From Sphingobium sp. TKS (GTDB taxonomy: Bacteria > Pseudomonadota > Alphaproteobacteria > Sphingomonadales > Sphingomonadaceae): a stretch of DNA of 64,000 nt. Of the stretch, positions 46,009-56,163 are shown piece after piece. Numbering within the stretch: the stretch's first letter is position 1; each line of letters begins with the position of its first letter. The notes under the pieces were generated by a model. It searched no databases. It was not told where the DNA came from and worked only from the letters and a program-made list of their open reading frames with translations. The stretch is taken from NCBI RefSeq assembly GCF_001563265.1, contig NZ_CP005083.1, forward strand, positions 2,669,001 to 2,733,000. Direction: 5' to 3'. A program made the translations under genes and the position numbers.

Positions 46009-46880
46009 CACGCGGCCCACCCGTTCACTTCCATCCACTTTTCGCAGGCGCCTTTGGCCAGATCGCGCACGCGGCCGATATAGCTGGCGCGTTCCTGCAC
46101 CGAAATGACGCCGCGCGCCTGGAGCAGGTTGAAGACATGGCTTGCCTTGATCGCCTGGTCATAGGCGGCGAGCGGAACCCCGACCTCCAGCGATGCCTTG
46201 CATTCCGCCTCGGCGTCCTTGAACCAGCGGAACAACTTTTCAGTGTCGGCGATCTCGAAATTCCATTTCGACATCTGCCGCTCATTCTCAAGAAACACGT
46301 CGCCATAGGTGACGCCCGCGTCATTGAATTTGAGGTCATAAACGCTGTCGACGCCCTGAATATACATGGCGAGGCGTTCGAGGCCGTAGGTCAGCTCGCC
46401 CGCGACCGGTTTGCAATCGAAGCCGCCCATCTGCTGGAAATAGGTGAACTGGGTGACTTCCATGCCGTCGCACCAGACTTCCCAGCCAAGGCCCCACGCG
46501 CCCAGCGTCGGGCTTTCCCAGTCATCCTCGACAAAGCGGATGTCGTGGACCAGCGGATCGATGCCGATCTCGACCAGCGACCCCAGATACAGTTCCTGAA
46601 GGTTCGCCGGGGACGGCTTCATGATGACCTGATATTGGTAATAATGCTGGAGCCGGTTCGGATTTTCGCCATAGCGGCCGTCGGTCGGGCGGCGGCTGGG
46701 CTGCACATAGGCGGCGTTCCAGGCGTTCGGGCCAAGGCTGCGCAGCGTCGTCGCCGGATGGAAGGTGCCCGCGCCCACTTCCATGTCATAGGGTTGCAGG
46801 ATGACGCAGCCTTGGCGACCCCAATAGGCATGGAGCGTCAGGATCAGATCCTGAAAGGAGAGCGCTTTGCTTGTCGCCAC
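46008..46880 (-). CDS. glyQ: Glycyl-tRNA synthetase alpha subunit
   Basis: Catalytic alpha chain, 290 aa. Motifs include [34 protein letters not shown], the [18 protein letters not shown]/substrate loop and [11 protein letters not shown]. The start is taken as GTG 46880, giving [11 protein letters not shown], the standard family N-terminus and length. A GGGGAT site precedes it. The ORF can be extended 46 codons upstream, but that would overlap the leader of the divergent TraB-type gene. Confidence 0.95.
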   Translation of the reverse strand: MATSKALSFQDLILTLHAYWGRQGCVILQPYDMEVGAGTFHPATTLRSLGPNAWNAAYVQPSRRPTDGRYGENPNRLQHYYQYQVIMKPSPANLQELYLGSLVEIGIDPLVHDIRFVEDDWESPTLGAWGLGWEVWCDGMEVTQFTYFQQMGGFDCKPVAGELTYGLERLAMYIQGVDSVYDLKFNDAGVTYGDVFLENERQMSKWNFEIADTEKLFRWFKDAEAECKASLEVGVPLAAYDQAIKASHVFNLLQARGVISVQERASYIGRVRDLAKGACEKWMEVNGWAA

Positions 46881-47056
46881 GGATGATCCCCAGAAATCAC
46901 GGCTCGAAAAATGACGGTTCAATTGCGGCGCGCCTTGGCGCAGCGAGGGCGCAGGGTCAAGGGAAAGAGGGCGGGAAGAAGGGTAAATCCGCTTGCTCTG
47001 TCGCGTTGGGGGACGCATGGATGGGGGCAGATCGATCAGATGGACGTAAAAACCGC

Positions 47057-47986
47057 ATGAAATGGCCCAATTTACGCTGGCCCAATCTCCAATGGCTGGC
47101 GCCCGCCATGATGTTGCTTGGCGGATGCGCGCTGGAGCGGCCCGCTTCCGCTCGCGATACGGCGGCGCGCTCGACCTATGTGACGCCCGCGCTGTGGACA
47201 GTGAAGGATGCCGACACCACCATCTATCTGTTCGGCACGGTGCATGTGATGAAGCCGGGGGTCGATTGGTATAAGGGCGGGGTCAAATCGGCCTTCGAAC
47301 GGTCGGACGAGCTGGTTCTGGAAATCGTCGAGCCGGAAGATTCCAATGCCTTGGCGTCGACCATGGCGGGGGCAGCCCTGGCGCGGGACGGGGTGAAGCT
47401 GTCGGACCGGCTGGGCGCGGACGAGCGGAGCAAATATCTGACGGCGATGACCGTCAATGGCCTGCCCTGGCAAGCTTTCGAGATGTTCAATCCCTGGATG
47501 GCGGGCATGGCGCTGTCGGTGCAGCCGCTGGAGAAGCTGGGGTATAAGTCCGATCTTGGCGCGGAGAAGGTGCTGACTGCGGCGGCCAGGGCTTCGGGCA
47601 AGAAGGTCGACGCGCTGGAGACGGTCGAGCAACAGCTCGGCTATTTTGCGGGGCTGCCGATGGAGCAGCAGGTGAAGTTCCTGACCGCGACCATCGAGGG
47701 TTTGCCCGACATGGACAAGGAATTCGCCAGCCTGGTCGCGCATTGGCAGGGTGGCGAGCCGGAGAAGCTGGCGGTCGAAATGAACGAATCGCTGGAGGCG
47801 ACGCCGGAGCTGGCGAAGGTGCTGCTGATCCAGCGCAACGCCAATTGGGCGAAGTGGATCAAACAGCGGCTCGACCGGCCGGGCATAGTGTTCATTGCCG
47901 TGGGCGCCGGGCATCTGGCGGGCAAGGGCAGCGTGCAGGATCAGTTGAAGGCGCTGGGCGTCTCTTCGGCGCGGGTGAAGCAGTAA
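47057..47986 (+). CDS. TraB/GumN-family lipoprotein, first of a tandem pair
   Basis: Protein of 309 aa with a lipoprotein signal peptide ending in the lipobox LLGGC (Cys24). The TraB/TIKI superfamily signature is present: GTVH near the start of the domain (about residue 57), conserved Glu in LVLEIVEP, and GAGH near the C-terminus. In TIKI these GxxH motifs build a metalloprotease site; in bacteria the substrate is unknown. A longer form from 47021 is possible, but the lipobox position supports 47057. Divergent from glyQ; one nucleotide separates it from its paralogue. Confidence 0.85.
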   Translation: MKWPNLRWPNLQWLAPAMMLLGGCALERPASARDTAARSTYVTPALWTVKDADTTIYLFGTVHVMKPGVDWYKGGVKSAFERSDELVLEIVEPEDSNALASTMAGAALARDGVKLSDRLGADERSKYLTAMTVNGLPWQAFEMFNPWMAGMALSVQPLEKLGYKSDLGAEKVLTAAARASGKKVDALETVEQQLGYFAGLPMEQQVKFLTATIEGLPDMDKEFASLVAHWQGGEPEKLAVEMNESLEATPELAKVLLIQRNANWAKWIKQRLDRPGIVFIAVGAGHLAGKGSVQDQLKALGVSSARVKQ

Positions 47987-47987
47987 A

Positions 47988-48884
47988 ATGATGCGCCGGT
48001 GGGCGCGTTGGCTGACCCTGGAGCTTGGACTGGCGGCCTTATTTCTGATTGCGGCTTGCGGGGATGAGCCCCCTGCCCCGCCCCCGGGCGGCGGACCTGC
48101 GCTTTGGCGGGTCGAGGGCAAGGGCGTGGATGGCTGGCTGTTCGGCACCATTCATGTGCTGCCCGACAATGTGAAATGGCAGACGGCGCCGATCAGGGGC
48201 GCGATGGCGCGCGCCGATCGGTTGGTGCTGGAATCGGCGGAAATACAAGATCAGGCGCGGACGCTGGCGCAGTTCGAGAAAATGGGGCGCAGTCCGGGGC
48301 TTCCACCGCTGGAGGCGCGGGTGCCGGGCGAGGACAAGGCGGCGCTGGAGGAAATCGCCAGCGATGGCGGCACCTCCACGCGGGCGCTCTCCAGCTATGA
48401 GAGCTGGGCGGCGGCGATGTTGCTCTCCGCAGCGGCGCAGCAGGCTCTGCATGTCAGCCAGGACAATGGCGTGGAACCGGCTCTGATCGCGGCGTTCAGG
48501 GATGCCGGCAAGCCGATCGGCGGGCTGGAGACGGTGGAGCGCCAATTCCGGGCCTTCGACACGCTGCCGGACGCGGCGCAGCAACGATTGCTGATCGATA
48601 CCGTGCATGAGGCGCAGGATATGCGGACGCTTTACGACCATATTCTCAAGGCCTGGATCAAGGGGGATATGGCCACGCTCGCACAGGCCGATCAGATCGG
48701 TGAGGAGCCAAATCCAGTGGTCGAGCAGGCGGTGCTGATCGACCGCAACCGCGACTGGGTGAAATCGGTGAAGGCGCTCAAGGGGCGACCGTTCATCGCC
48801 GTGGGCGCGGGGCATCTGACCGGCAAGGGCAATCTGATCGAACTGCTGCAAGCCGAGGGGTATAAGGTGACGCGGGCGCAATAG
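47988..48884 (+). CDS. TraB/GumN-family lipoprotein, second of a tandem pair
   Basis: Paralogue of the preceding gene, 298 aa. Lipobox LIAAC (Cys at about 24) after a short hydrophobic helix, then GTIH (about residue 55), LVLESAE and GAGH near the end. The proline-rich stretch after the lipobox is a typical flexible tether. It is clearly diverged from its partner in the middle part, so the pair is old. Same operon. Confidence 0.84.
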   Translation: MMRRWARWLTLELGLAALFLIAACGDEPPAPPPGGGPALWRVEGKGVDGWLFGTIHVLPDNVKWQTAPIRGAMARADRLVLESAEIQDQARTLAQFEKMGRSPGLPPLEARVPGEDKAALEEIASDGGTSTRALSSYESWAAAMLLSAAAQQALHVSQDNGVEPALIAAFRDAGKPIGGLETVERQFRAFDTLPDAAQQRLLIDTVHEAQDMRTLYDHILKAWIKGDMATLAQADQIGEEPNPVVEQAVLIDRNRDWVKSVKALKGRPFIAVGAGHLTGKGNLIELLQAEGYKVTRAQ

Positions 48885-48892
48885 AGCGCCCC

Positions 48893-48920
48893 TTGCTTTC
48901 CCGCGCTTTTCTGTTATTGG
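48893..48920 (+). promoter_or_regulatory. Possible promoter of rplY-pth
   Basis: TTGCTT (48893-48898) and TATTGG (48915-48920) with a 16-bp spacer lie between the second TraB-type gene and rplY. The -10 match is moderate. The rplY ATG is 73 nt further on. Confidence 0.35.
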
Positions 48921-48992
48921 GCGCCGGTCCCGACATGGTCATCCCTGGAGGCGTGGCGGGCGATTACATCAATTTGCTTTTGGAGACACGCA

Positions 48993-49607
48993 ATGAGCGA
49001 GCAGCTTACGCTGTCGGCAGAGGCACGCGATCGGGCAGGCAAGGGAGCCTCCCGCGCTCTCCGCCGTGAGGGCCGCGTACCCGCCGTCATCTATGGTAAC
49101 AATGAAGAACCGCAGTCGATCCATGTCGAGGAAAAGCTCCTCAACAAGCTGCTCGGCACCGGCCACTTCTTCAATTCGGTCGTCTTCGTCGAAGTCGGCG
49201 GCAAGAAGGTCCGCACCCTGCCCAAGGATGTGGCTTTCCACCCCGTGAGCGACCGTCCGCTGCACGCCGACTTCCTGCGCGTTTCGGAACATGCCACCGT
49301 CCACGTCAACGTGCCGGTGCGCTTCGAGAATGAAGACGCCTCGCCCGGCATCAAGAAGGGCGGCGTTCTGAACATCGTCGCGCATGAGGTCGAACTGATC
49401 GTCGACGCCGCCGAGATCCCCGACGATGTCGTCGTCGACCTGGCCGGCCTGGACGTGGGCGAAACGATCCACATCAGCGCCGTCAAGCTGCCCAAGGGCG
49501 CCAAGGCTGCCCATGACGAGAGCGACTTCACCGTCGCGACCATCGTTGCTCCCTCGGCTCTCAAGAGCGCCGAAGGCGACAACGAAACCCCGGCCGAAGG
49601 CGAATAA
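48993..49607 (+). CDS. rplY: Ribosomal protein bL25, CTC-type
   Basis: Two-domain L25/Ctc protein of 204 aa. The N-terminal 5S-rRNA-binding domain spans about residues 1-95 ([22 protein letters not shown]), and a C-terminal TL5-like beta domain follows ([34 protein letters not shown]). It ends in an acidic Ala/Glu tail. A GGAGA site precedes the ATG. The gene order rplY-pth is widely conserved. Confidence 0.96.
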   Translation: MSEQLTLSAEARDRAGKGASRALRREGRVPAVIYGNNEEPQSIHVEEKLLNKLLGTGHFFNSVVFVEVGGKKVRTLPKDVAFHPVSDRPLHADFLRVSEHATVHVNVPVRFENEDASPGIKKGGVLNIVAHEVELIVDAAEIPDDVVVDLAGLDVGETIHISAVKLPKGAKAAHDESDFTVATIVAPSALKSAEGDNETPAEGE

Positions 49608-49646
49608 GCCTTTTGCCCTCAGCCCTGCAGGGCTGGAAATTCCGAT

Positions 49647-49677
49647 CCCGCTCGCCTACCCGGCGGGCGGGATTTTT
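49647..49677 (+). terminator. Intrinsic terminator between rplY and pth
   Basis: CCCGCTCGCC (49647-49656) pairs with GGCGGGCGGG (49662-49671) with one T-G wobble and a 5-nt loop, then ATTTTTC. It ends 19 nt before the pth start, so it would attenuate pth relative to rplY. Confidence 0.75.
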
Positions 49678-49695
49678 CTTTGGAGTGGACAAGCG

Positions 49696-52006
<2,311 letters not shown>

Positions 52007-52014
52007 CCTTCTGC

Positions 52015-52040
52015 CGTGCTCCTGCGAAAGCAGGAGCACG
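52015..52040. repeat. REP-like perfect hairpin CGTGCTCCTGC-GAAA-GCAGGAGCACG
   Basis: An 11-bp perfect stem with a GAAA tetraloop, 8 nt after the pgm stop, with no T-tract on either strand. Hairpins of this CTGCGAAAGCAG form are common intergenic repeats in sphingomonad genomes. It may stabilise the pgm mRNA 3' end. Confidence 0.6.
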
Positions 52041-52112
52041 ATGCGCGGGCTGGCCAACTTAGCCCGAACAGGCTATCGGCGCGGCCAATCATTTTGACGT
52101 GAAGGCAGTTCC

Positions 52113-53213
52113 ATGGGTTTTCGTTGCGGTATCGTCGGGCTTCCCAATGTGGGCAAGTCCACCCTGTTCAATGCGCTGACCGAGACGCAGGCGGCGCAGG
52201 CGGCGAACTATCCCTTCTGCACCATAGAACCCAATGTCGGGCAGGTCGCCGTGCCGGACGAACGGCTGCAGACCATCGCCAAGATCGGCGGATCGGCCAA
52301 GATCATCGAGACCCAGCTTGCCTTCGTGGACATTGCGGGGCTGGTGCGCGGCGCGTCCAAGGGCGAAGGGCTGGGCAACCAGTTCCTGGCGAACATTCGC
52401 GAGGTGGACGCGATCGTCCATGTGCTGCGTTGCTTCGAGGATGACGACATCACCCATGTCGAGGGCAAGGTCGATCCCATTGCCGACGCAGAGACGGTCG
52501 AGACCGAACTGATGCTGGCGGATTTGGAGAGCCTGGAAAAGCGCGTGCCGAACTTCGCCAAGAAGGCGGCGCAGGGCGACAAGGAGGCGAAGGCCGCGGC
52601 TTCCGTGCTGAGCAAGGCGCTGGACCTGCTGCGCGACGGCAAGCCTGCGCGGCTGACCCAGCCGGGCGATGATGAGGAAGAGCGCATCTTCCGTCAGGCG
52701 CAGCTCTTGACCGCAAAGCCGGTCCTCTATGTCTGCAATGTCGAGGAGGACAGCGCGGCGCAGGGCAATGCCCATTCGGCGCGCGTGTTCGAGAAGGCGG
52801 CAGCCGAAGGCGCCAAGGCGGTGATCGTGTCGGCGGCCATCGAAGCAGAGCTGATCACCATGCCGGTCGAGGAGCGCGCGGAATATCTGGAGGCGCTGGG
52901 GCTGGAAGAAGCGGGTCTGGCTCGCATCATCCGGGCGGGGTACGAGCTGCTGGGCCTCATCACCTTCTTCACCGTCGGGCCGAAGGAAGCCCGCGCCTGG
53001 ACCGTCTTCAAGGGGTCGAAAGCGCCTCAAGCGGCGGGCGCGATCCATACCGATTTCGAGAAGGGCTTCATCCGCGCCGAAACCATGGCCTATGCCGACT
53101 ATGTCCAGTTCAACGGGGAGGCCGGAGCGAAGGAAGCGGGCAAGTGGCGCTCCGAAGGCAAGGAATATGTGACGCAGGACGGCGATATCATGCTGTTCCG
53201 CTTCAACGTCTGA
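52113..53213 (+). CDS. ychF: Redox-regulated ATPase / ribosome-associated GTPase-like YchF
   Basis: Obg-family P-loop protein of 366 aa preferring ATP, associated with ribosomes and oxidative-stress control. G1 GLPNVGKSTLFNAL (residues 8-21), NYPFCTIEPNVG, G3 DIAGLVRGASKGEGLGNQ, and a C-terminal TGS domain ending DGDIMLFRFNV. Complete and typical. Confidence 0.96.
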   Translation: MGFRCGIVGLPNVGKSTLFNALTETQAAQAANYPFCTIEPNVGQVAVPDERLQTIAKIGGSAKIIETQLAFVDIAGLVRGASKGEGLGNQFLANIREVDAIVHVLRCFEDDDITHVEGKVDPIADAETVETELMLADLESLEKRVPNFAKKAAQGDKEAKAAASVLSKALDLLRDGKPARLTQPGDDEEERIFRQAQLLTAKPVLYVCNVEEDSAAQGNAHSARVFEKAAAEGAKAVIVSAAIEAELITMPVEERAEYLEALGLEEAGLARIIRAGYELLGLITFFTVGPKEARAWTVFKGSKAPQAAGAIHTDFEKGFIRAETMAYADYVQFNGEAGAKEAGKWRSEGKEYVTQDGDIMLFRFNV

Positions 53214-53220
53214 TCCAGCC

Positions 53221-53745
53221 ATGCTGCGGCCGGGACAGATGCCCGCCCGGCGCAAGGCGGCCTTTCCACCCAGTGTCGACGAAAGGACGCGGCTGCTGAT
53301 TCTCGGCAGCCTGCCCGGCGACGCGTCGATCAAGCAGGGCGAATATTATGCGCATCGCGGCAACGCCTTCTGGTCGCTGATGGGCGACGTGCTGGGAGAG
53401 GATCTGCGCGGCCTGCCCTATGCCATGCGGTTGAAGCGGCTGAAAGCGCGGCGCGTCGGATTGTGGGACGTGATCGAGAGCGCGGATCGGGAAGGCAGTC
53501 TGGATAGCGCGATCCGGGGGGCGGAGTTGCGCGATCTGTCCGCTTTCGTGGACCGGCTTCCGGCGTTGGAGGCGGTGGCCTTCAACGGCAAGACGGCGGC
53601 GCTGCATGGGCGGCGGCAGATCGGGGAACGGCCGGGGCTGGCATTGATCGACCTGGCCTCCTCCTCCGGTGCCTTCGCCAGCATGACGCGGGAGGCCAAG
53701 CGCAGCGCCTGGATGGCTATCGCGCCTTTTAGCGGGGACGCGTAG
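53221..53745 (+). CDS. DNA-deoxyinosine (hypoxanthine) glycosylase, UDG superfamily
   Basis: Protein of 174 aa of the UDG-superfamily HDG/Mug-like group, expected to excise deaminated adenine (hypoxanthine) or related lesions. Motif 1 is LILGSLPGDASIKQGEYYAH, followed by RGNAFWSLMG. The VAFNGKTAAL strand and the C-terminal DLASSSGAF motif (LPSTSPA position) close the active site. The last motif deviates from the usual proline-containing form. It starts 7 nt after ychF and is probably co-transcribed. Confidence 0.8.
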   Translation: MLRPGQMPARRKAAFPPSVDERTRLLILGSLPGDASIKQGEYYAHRGNAFWSLMGDVLGEDLRGLPYAMRLKRLKARRVGLWDVIESADREGSLDSAIRGAELRDLSAFVDRLPALEAVAFNGKTAALHGRRQIGERPGLALIDLASSSGAFASMTREAKRSAWMAIAPFSGDA

Positions 53746-53791
53746 AGCGTCGTCACTTTACCGTCACGATCCGGCTGTTAAGGCATGCATC

Positions 53792-55066
53792 ATGCTTTTC
53801 CGCCGCCTACCCCTCACCTGCCTTTTCATGCTCGCCGCGCTCAGCGATTGCGCGCCGGTCGAGCAGCGGCCGGTTTCCACCCTCGCTCCCGTCGAGCAGC
53901 GTCAGCCCGTCACAATCCTGGTGTCGATCGACGGCTTTCGGCCGGACTATCTGAAGCGGGGCGTGACGCCGCATCTCTCCACACTGGCGGCGGACGGGGT
54001 CGAGGCGCCGATGCGGCCATCCTTCCCGACCAAGACCTTTCCCAATCACTGGGCGATCGTGACCGGCGACCGGCCCGACCGCAGCGGCATCGTCGCCAAC
54101 AAGATGGAGGATGCGGCGCGACCAGGCGACATATTCACCATGGCGAGCGACGATCCCTTCTGGTGGAATGAGGCAGAGCCGATCTGGGTAACGGCGGAAA
54201 AGGCGGGGGTGCGGACCGCGACTCTGTTCTGGCCCGGCTCCAACGTCGCTTGGGGCGCGACAAAGGCACCGTCCTGGCCCTACAAGCTGAGCGGCGGCAC
54301 CCGGCCGAGCGACTGGGCGCAGTTCAATCAGGAGATTTCCGGCGTGCAGCGGGTGAACGGCGTGCTGGACCTGCTGCGCCGGCCCGCCGATATTCGGCCC
54401 CGCTTTCTAACGCTCTATTTCGATGCCGTCGACACGGCGGGGCATACATATGGGCCCGATGCGGCGGATACGAACCGGGCCGTGCAGGAGGTCGACAGAC
54501 AGATCGGCATGCTCACCGACGGTTTGAAGGCGCTGGGGCAACCGGCCAATCTCATCATCCTATCCGACCATGGCATGGCGCTGAAATCCAGCGAACGGGT
54601 GGTAGCGATGGAAAAGGTTGCCAACCCGTCCGACTATCGCATCTTCGAGAGCGGCCCTTATGCCAGCCTGGCGGCGCAGCCGGGGCATGAAGCGGCGCTG
54701 GAGGCCGCCATTCTCAAGCCGCAGCCGCATATGCAATGCTGGCGCAAAAACGATATTCCCGTCCGTTTTCATTATGGATCGCACCGGCGCATACCGCCCT
54801 ATTTCTGCCTTGCCGAGACCGGCTGGGTGATCCAGCCGACCGCCCCCGCAAAATCTTTCGCCGGCGGCGATCATGGCTGGGACGACCAGGCCACTGAGAT
54901 GCAGGCGCTGTTCATCGCCCATGGTCCGGGCTTTGACAGCCATTTCCGGCCGCCAGCAAGCTTCGCCAATGTCGATGTCTATCCGTTGCTCGCCCGTCTG
55001 CTGGGAATTCGGCCCCTGCCGAGCGACGGTGATCCCGCGGTTCTGGCGGGCCTCTTCAGGAATTGA
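53792..55066 (+). CDS. NPP-type phosphodiesterase / nucleotide pyrophosphatase
   Basis: Exported alkaline-phosphatase-superfamily enzyme of 424 aa. Metal-site Asp47 in SIDGFRPDYL, nucleophile Thr82 in FPTKTFPNHW, DAVDTAGHTYGPD, LSDHGM and a late GDHGWDDQ motif give the two-zinc active site. The signal peptide (LFMLAALSDC) has a Cys but Asp before it, so it is not a standard lipobox. Substrates of the family include nucleotides and phosphodiesters. Confidence 0.88.
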   Translation: MLFRRLPLTCLFMLAALSDCAPVEQRPVSTLAPVEQRQPVTILVSIDGFRPDYLKRGVTPHLSTLAADGVEAPMRPSFPTKTFPNHWAIVTGDRPDRSGIVANKMEDAARPGDIFTMASDDPFWWNEAEPIWVTAEKAGVRTATLFWPGSNVAWGATKAPSWPYKLSGGTRPSDWAQFNQEISGVQRVNGVLDLLRRPADIRPRFLTLYFDAVDTAGHTYGPDAADTNRAVQEVDRQIGMLTDGLKALGQPANLIILSDHGMALKSSERVVAMEKVANPSDYRIFESGPYASLAAQPGHEAALEAAILKPQPHMQCWRKNDIPVRFHYGSHRRIPPYFCLAETGWVIQPTAPAKSFAGGDHGWDDQATEMQALFIAHGPGFDSHFRPPASFANVDVYPLLARLLGIRPLPSDGDPAVLAGLFRN

Positions 55067-55091
55067 CGTTTTCGTTAACGTAAACTATTTC
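55063..55091 (+). promoter_or_regulatory. Possible promoter of the MaoC-like gene
   Basis: TTGACG (55063-55068) and TATTTC (55086-55091) with a 17-bp spacer, overlapping the NPP stop codon. The -35 is good and the -10 weak. The next ATG is at 55118. Confidence 0.35.
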
Positions 55092-55117
55092 CTCACCCGT
55101 TGCACAAGGAAACGGAT

Positions 55118-55582
55118 ATGAGCGAGATCGTCTATTTCGAAGATGTGGCGGTGGGTGACAGGAGCGAGTTCGGCCCGATCACCATCAGCCGGGAGGAGAT
55201 CATCGCCTTTGCCCAGCAGTTCGATCCACAGCCCTTTCACCTTTCCGATGAGGGAGCAGCCGAGACCCATTTCGGCAGCCTGGCGTCGAGCGGATGGCAT
55301 ACCACCGCACTATCGATGAAGATGATAGTCGCGGAATGGCAGCGCAATCCGGGTGTTCAACCGGCAAGCCTAGGCGCGCTGGGCGTGGACGAATTGCGCT
55401 GGCTGCGACCGGTTCGGCCGGGCGACACGCTCCGTGGCGTTTCGGAGGTGATAGAGGTTAGGGCTTCGCGCAGTCGGCCGGAAATGGGAAGTGTCAAGAC
55501 CCACGTCACCCTGTTCAACCAGCGCGACGAGCCGGTGCTGTCGATGAAGCCCATCGCCATGTTCCGGACGCGACCGGCCTGA
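55118..55582 (+). CDS. MaoC-family (R)-hydratase/dehydratase-like protein
   Basis: Hot-dog fold protein of 154 aa. The hydratase motif FDPQPFHLSDEGA gives the catalytic Asp and His, followed by FGSLASSGWHTTAL for the central helix. MaoC proteins hydrate enoyl-CoA or enoyl-ACP; the exact acyl substrate is unknown. AAGGA lies 8 nt before the ATG, which favours this start over a TTG six codons earlier. Confidence 0.85.
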   Translation: MSEIVYFEDVAVGDRSEFGPITISREEIIAFAQQFDPQPFHLSDEGAAETHFGSLASSGWHTTALSMKMIVAEWQRNPGVQPASLGALGVDELRWLRPVRPGDTLRGVSEVIEVRASRSRPEMGSVKTHVTLFNQRDEPVLSMKPIAMFRTRPA

Positions 55583-55583
55583 T

Positions 55584-56096
55584 TCAGCGCGGCTGCAGCT
55601 GGTTGGCGCGCGCGTCGGCGGCCATGATGCGGATCGACGGCTTGAGCGCACCGGTAATCTGAATGGTGTGAAGGCCGGGCGGCAGGTCGAACCACACGAT
55701 CTTCCGAATGCCGGAGCAGGCCGGGCCATGGTCATGAGCGGCGGAGGTCAGCGCGGTCGTGCCGGTGGCGACATCCACCCAGGCGTCTTCGGACAGGGCT
55801 ATGCCGATACGCGCCGCGTCCTTGACCGCCAGGGAGAAGAGACCGGCATAGCTTTTGGGGATGACCTTGCCGGGCCGAACGACGAACTGGACCTGCGCGC
55901 CGGGGCGGAGCGTTGCCGTGACCGGCTTGCCAAGGATAAGGCGCGGCGCGGTGGAGCCCGTTGCGCCGGCGGTGGCGGTGCCGCTTTGGGTCCAGCTTGT
56001 CCAGGATTCGGCCAGGAGTGGCGGGCTGGCGCAGGGATCGGGCGCGGCTTGCGCGCTAAACGGGGTAAGGGCCAGGAGGAAGGCAAGCCGCTTCAT
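55584..56096 (-). CDS. Periplasmic protein of unknown function
   Basis: A 170-aa exported protein: signal peptide MKRLAFLLALTPFSAQA, then a probably all-beta domain with repeated short strands (APRLILGKPVTATLRPG; VWFDLPPGLHTIQITGAL). Two cysteines (near residues 22 and 127) could form a disulfide. No family is recognised. It converges with the MaoC-like gene (1 nt gap) and lies 67 nt downstream of mutL. Confidence 0.65.
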   Translation of the reverse strand: MKRLAFLLALTPFSAQAAPDPCASPPLLAESWTSWTQSGTATAGATGSTAPRLILGKPVTATLRPGAQVQFVVRPGKVIPKSYAGLFSLAVKDAARIGIALSEDAWVDVATGTTALTSAAHDHGPACSGIRKIVWFDLPPGLHTIQITGALKPSIRIMAADARANQLQPR

Positions 56097-56163
56097 TCGT
56101 AGATCCTTTCTACTGGTCCCATGCTGCGCATTTCCGCTCTGCGCTTCCGTTGGATTGGGGCGG

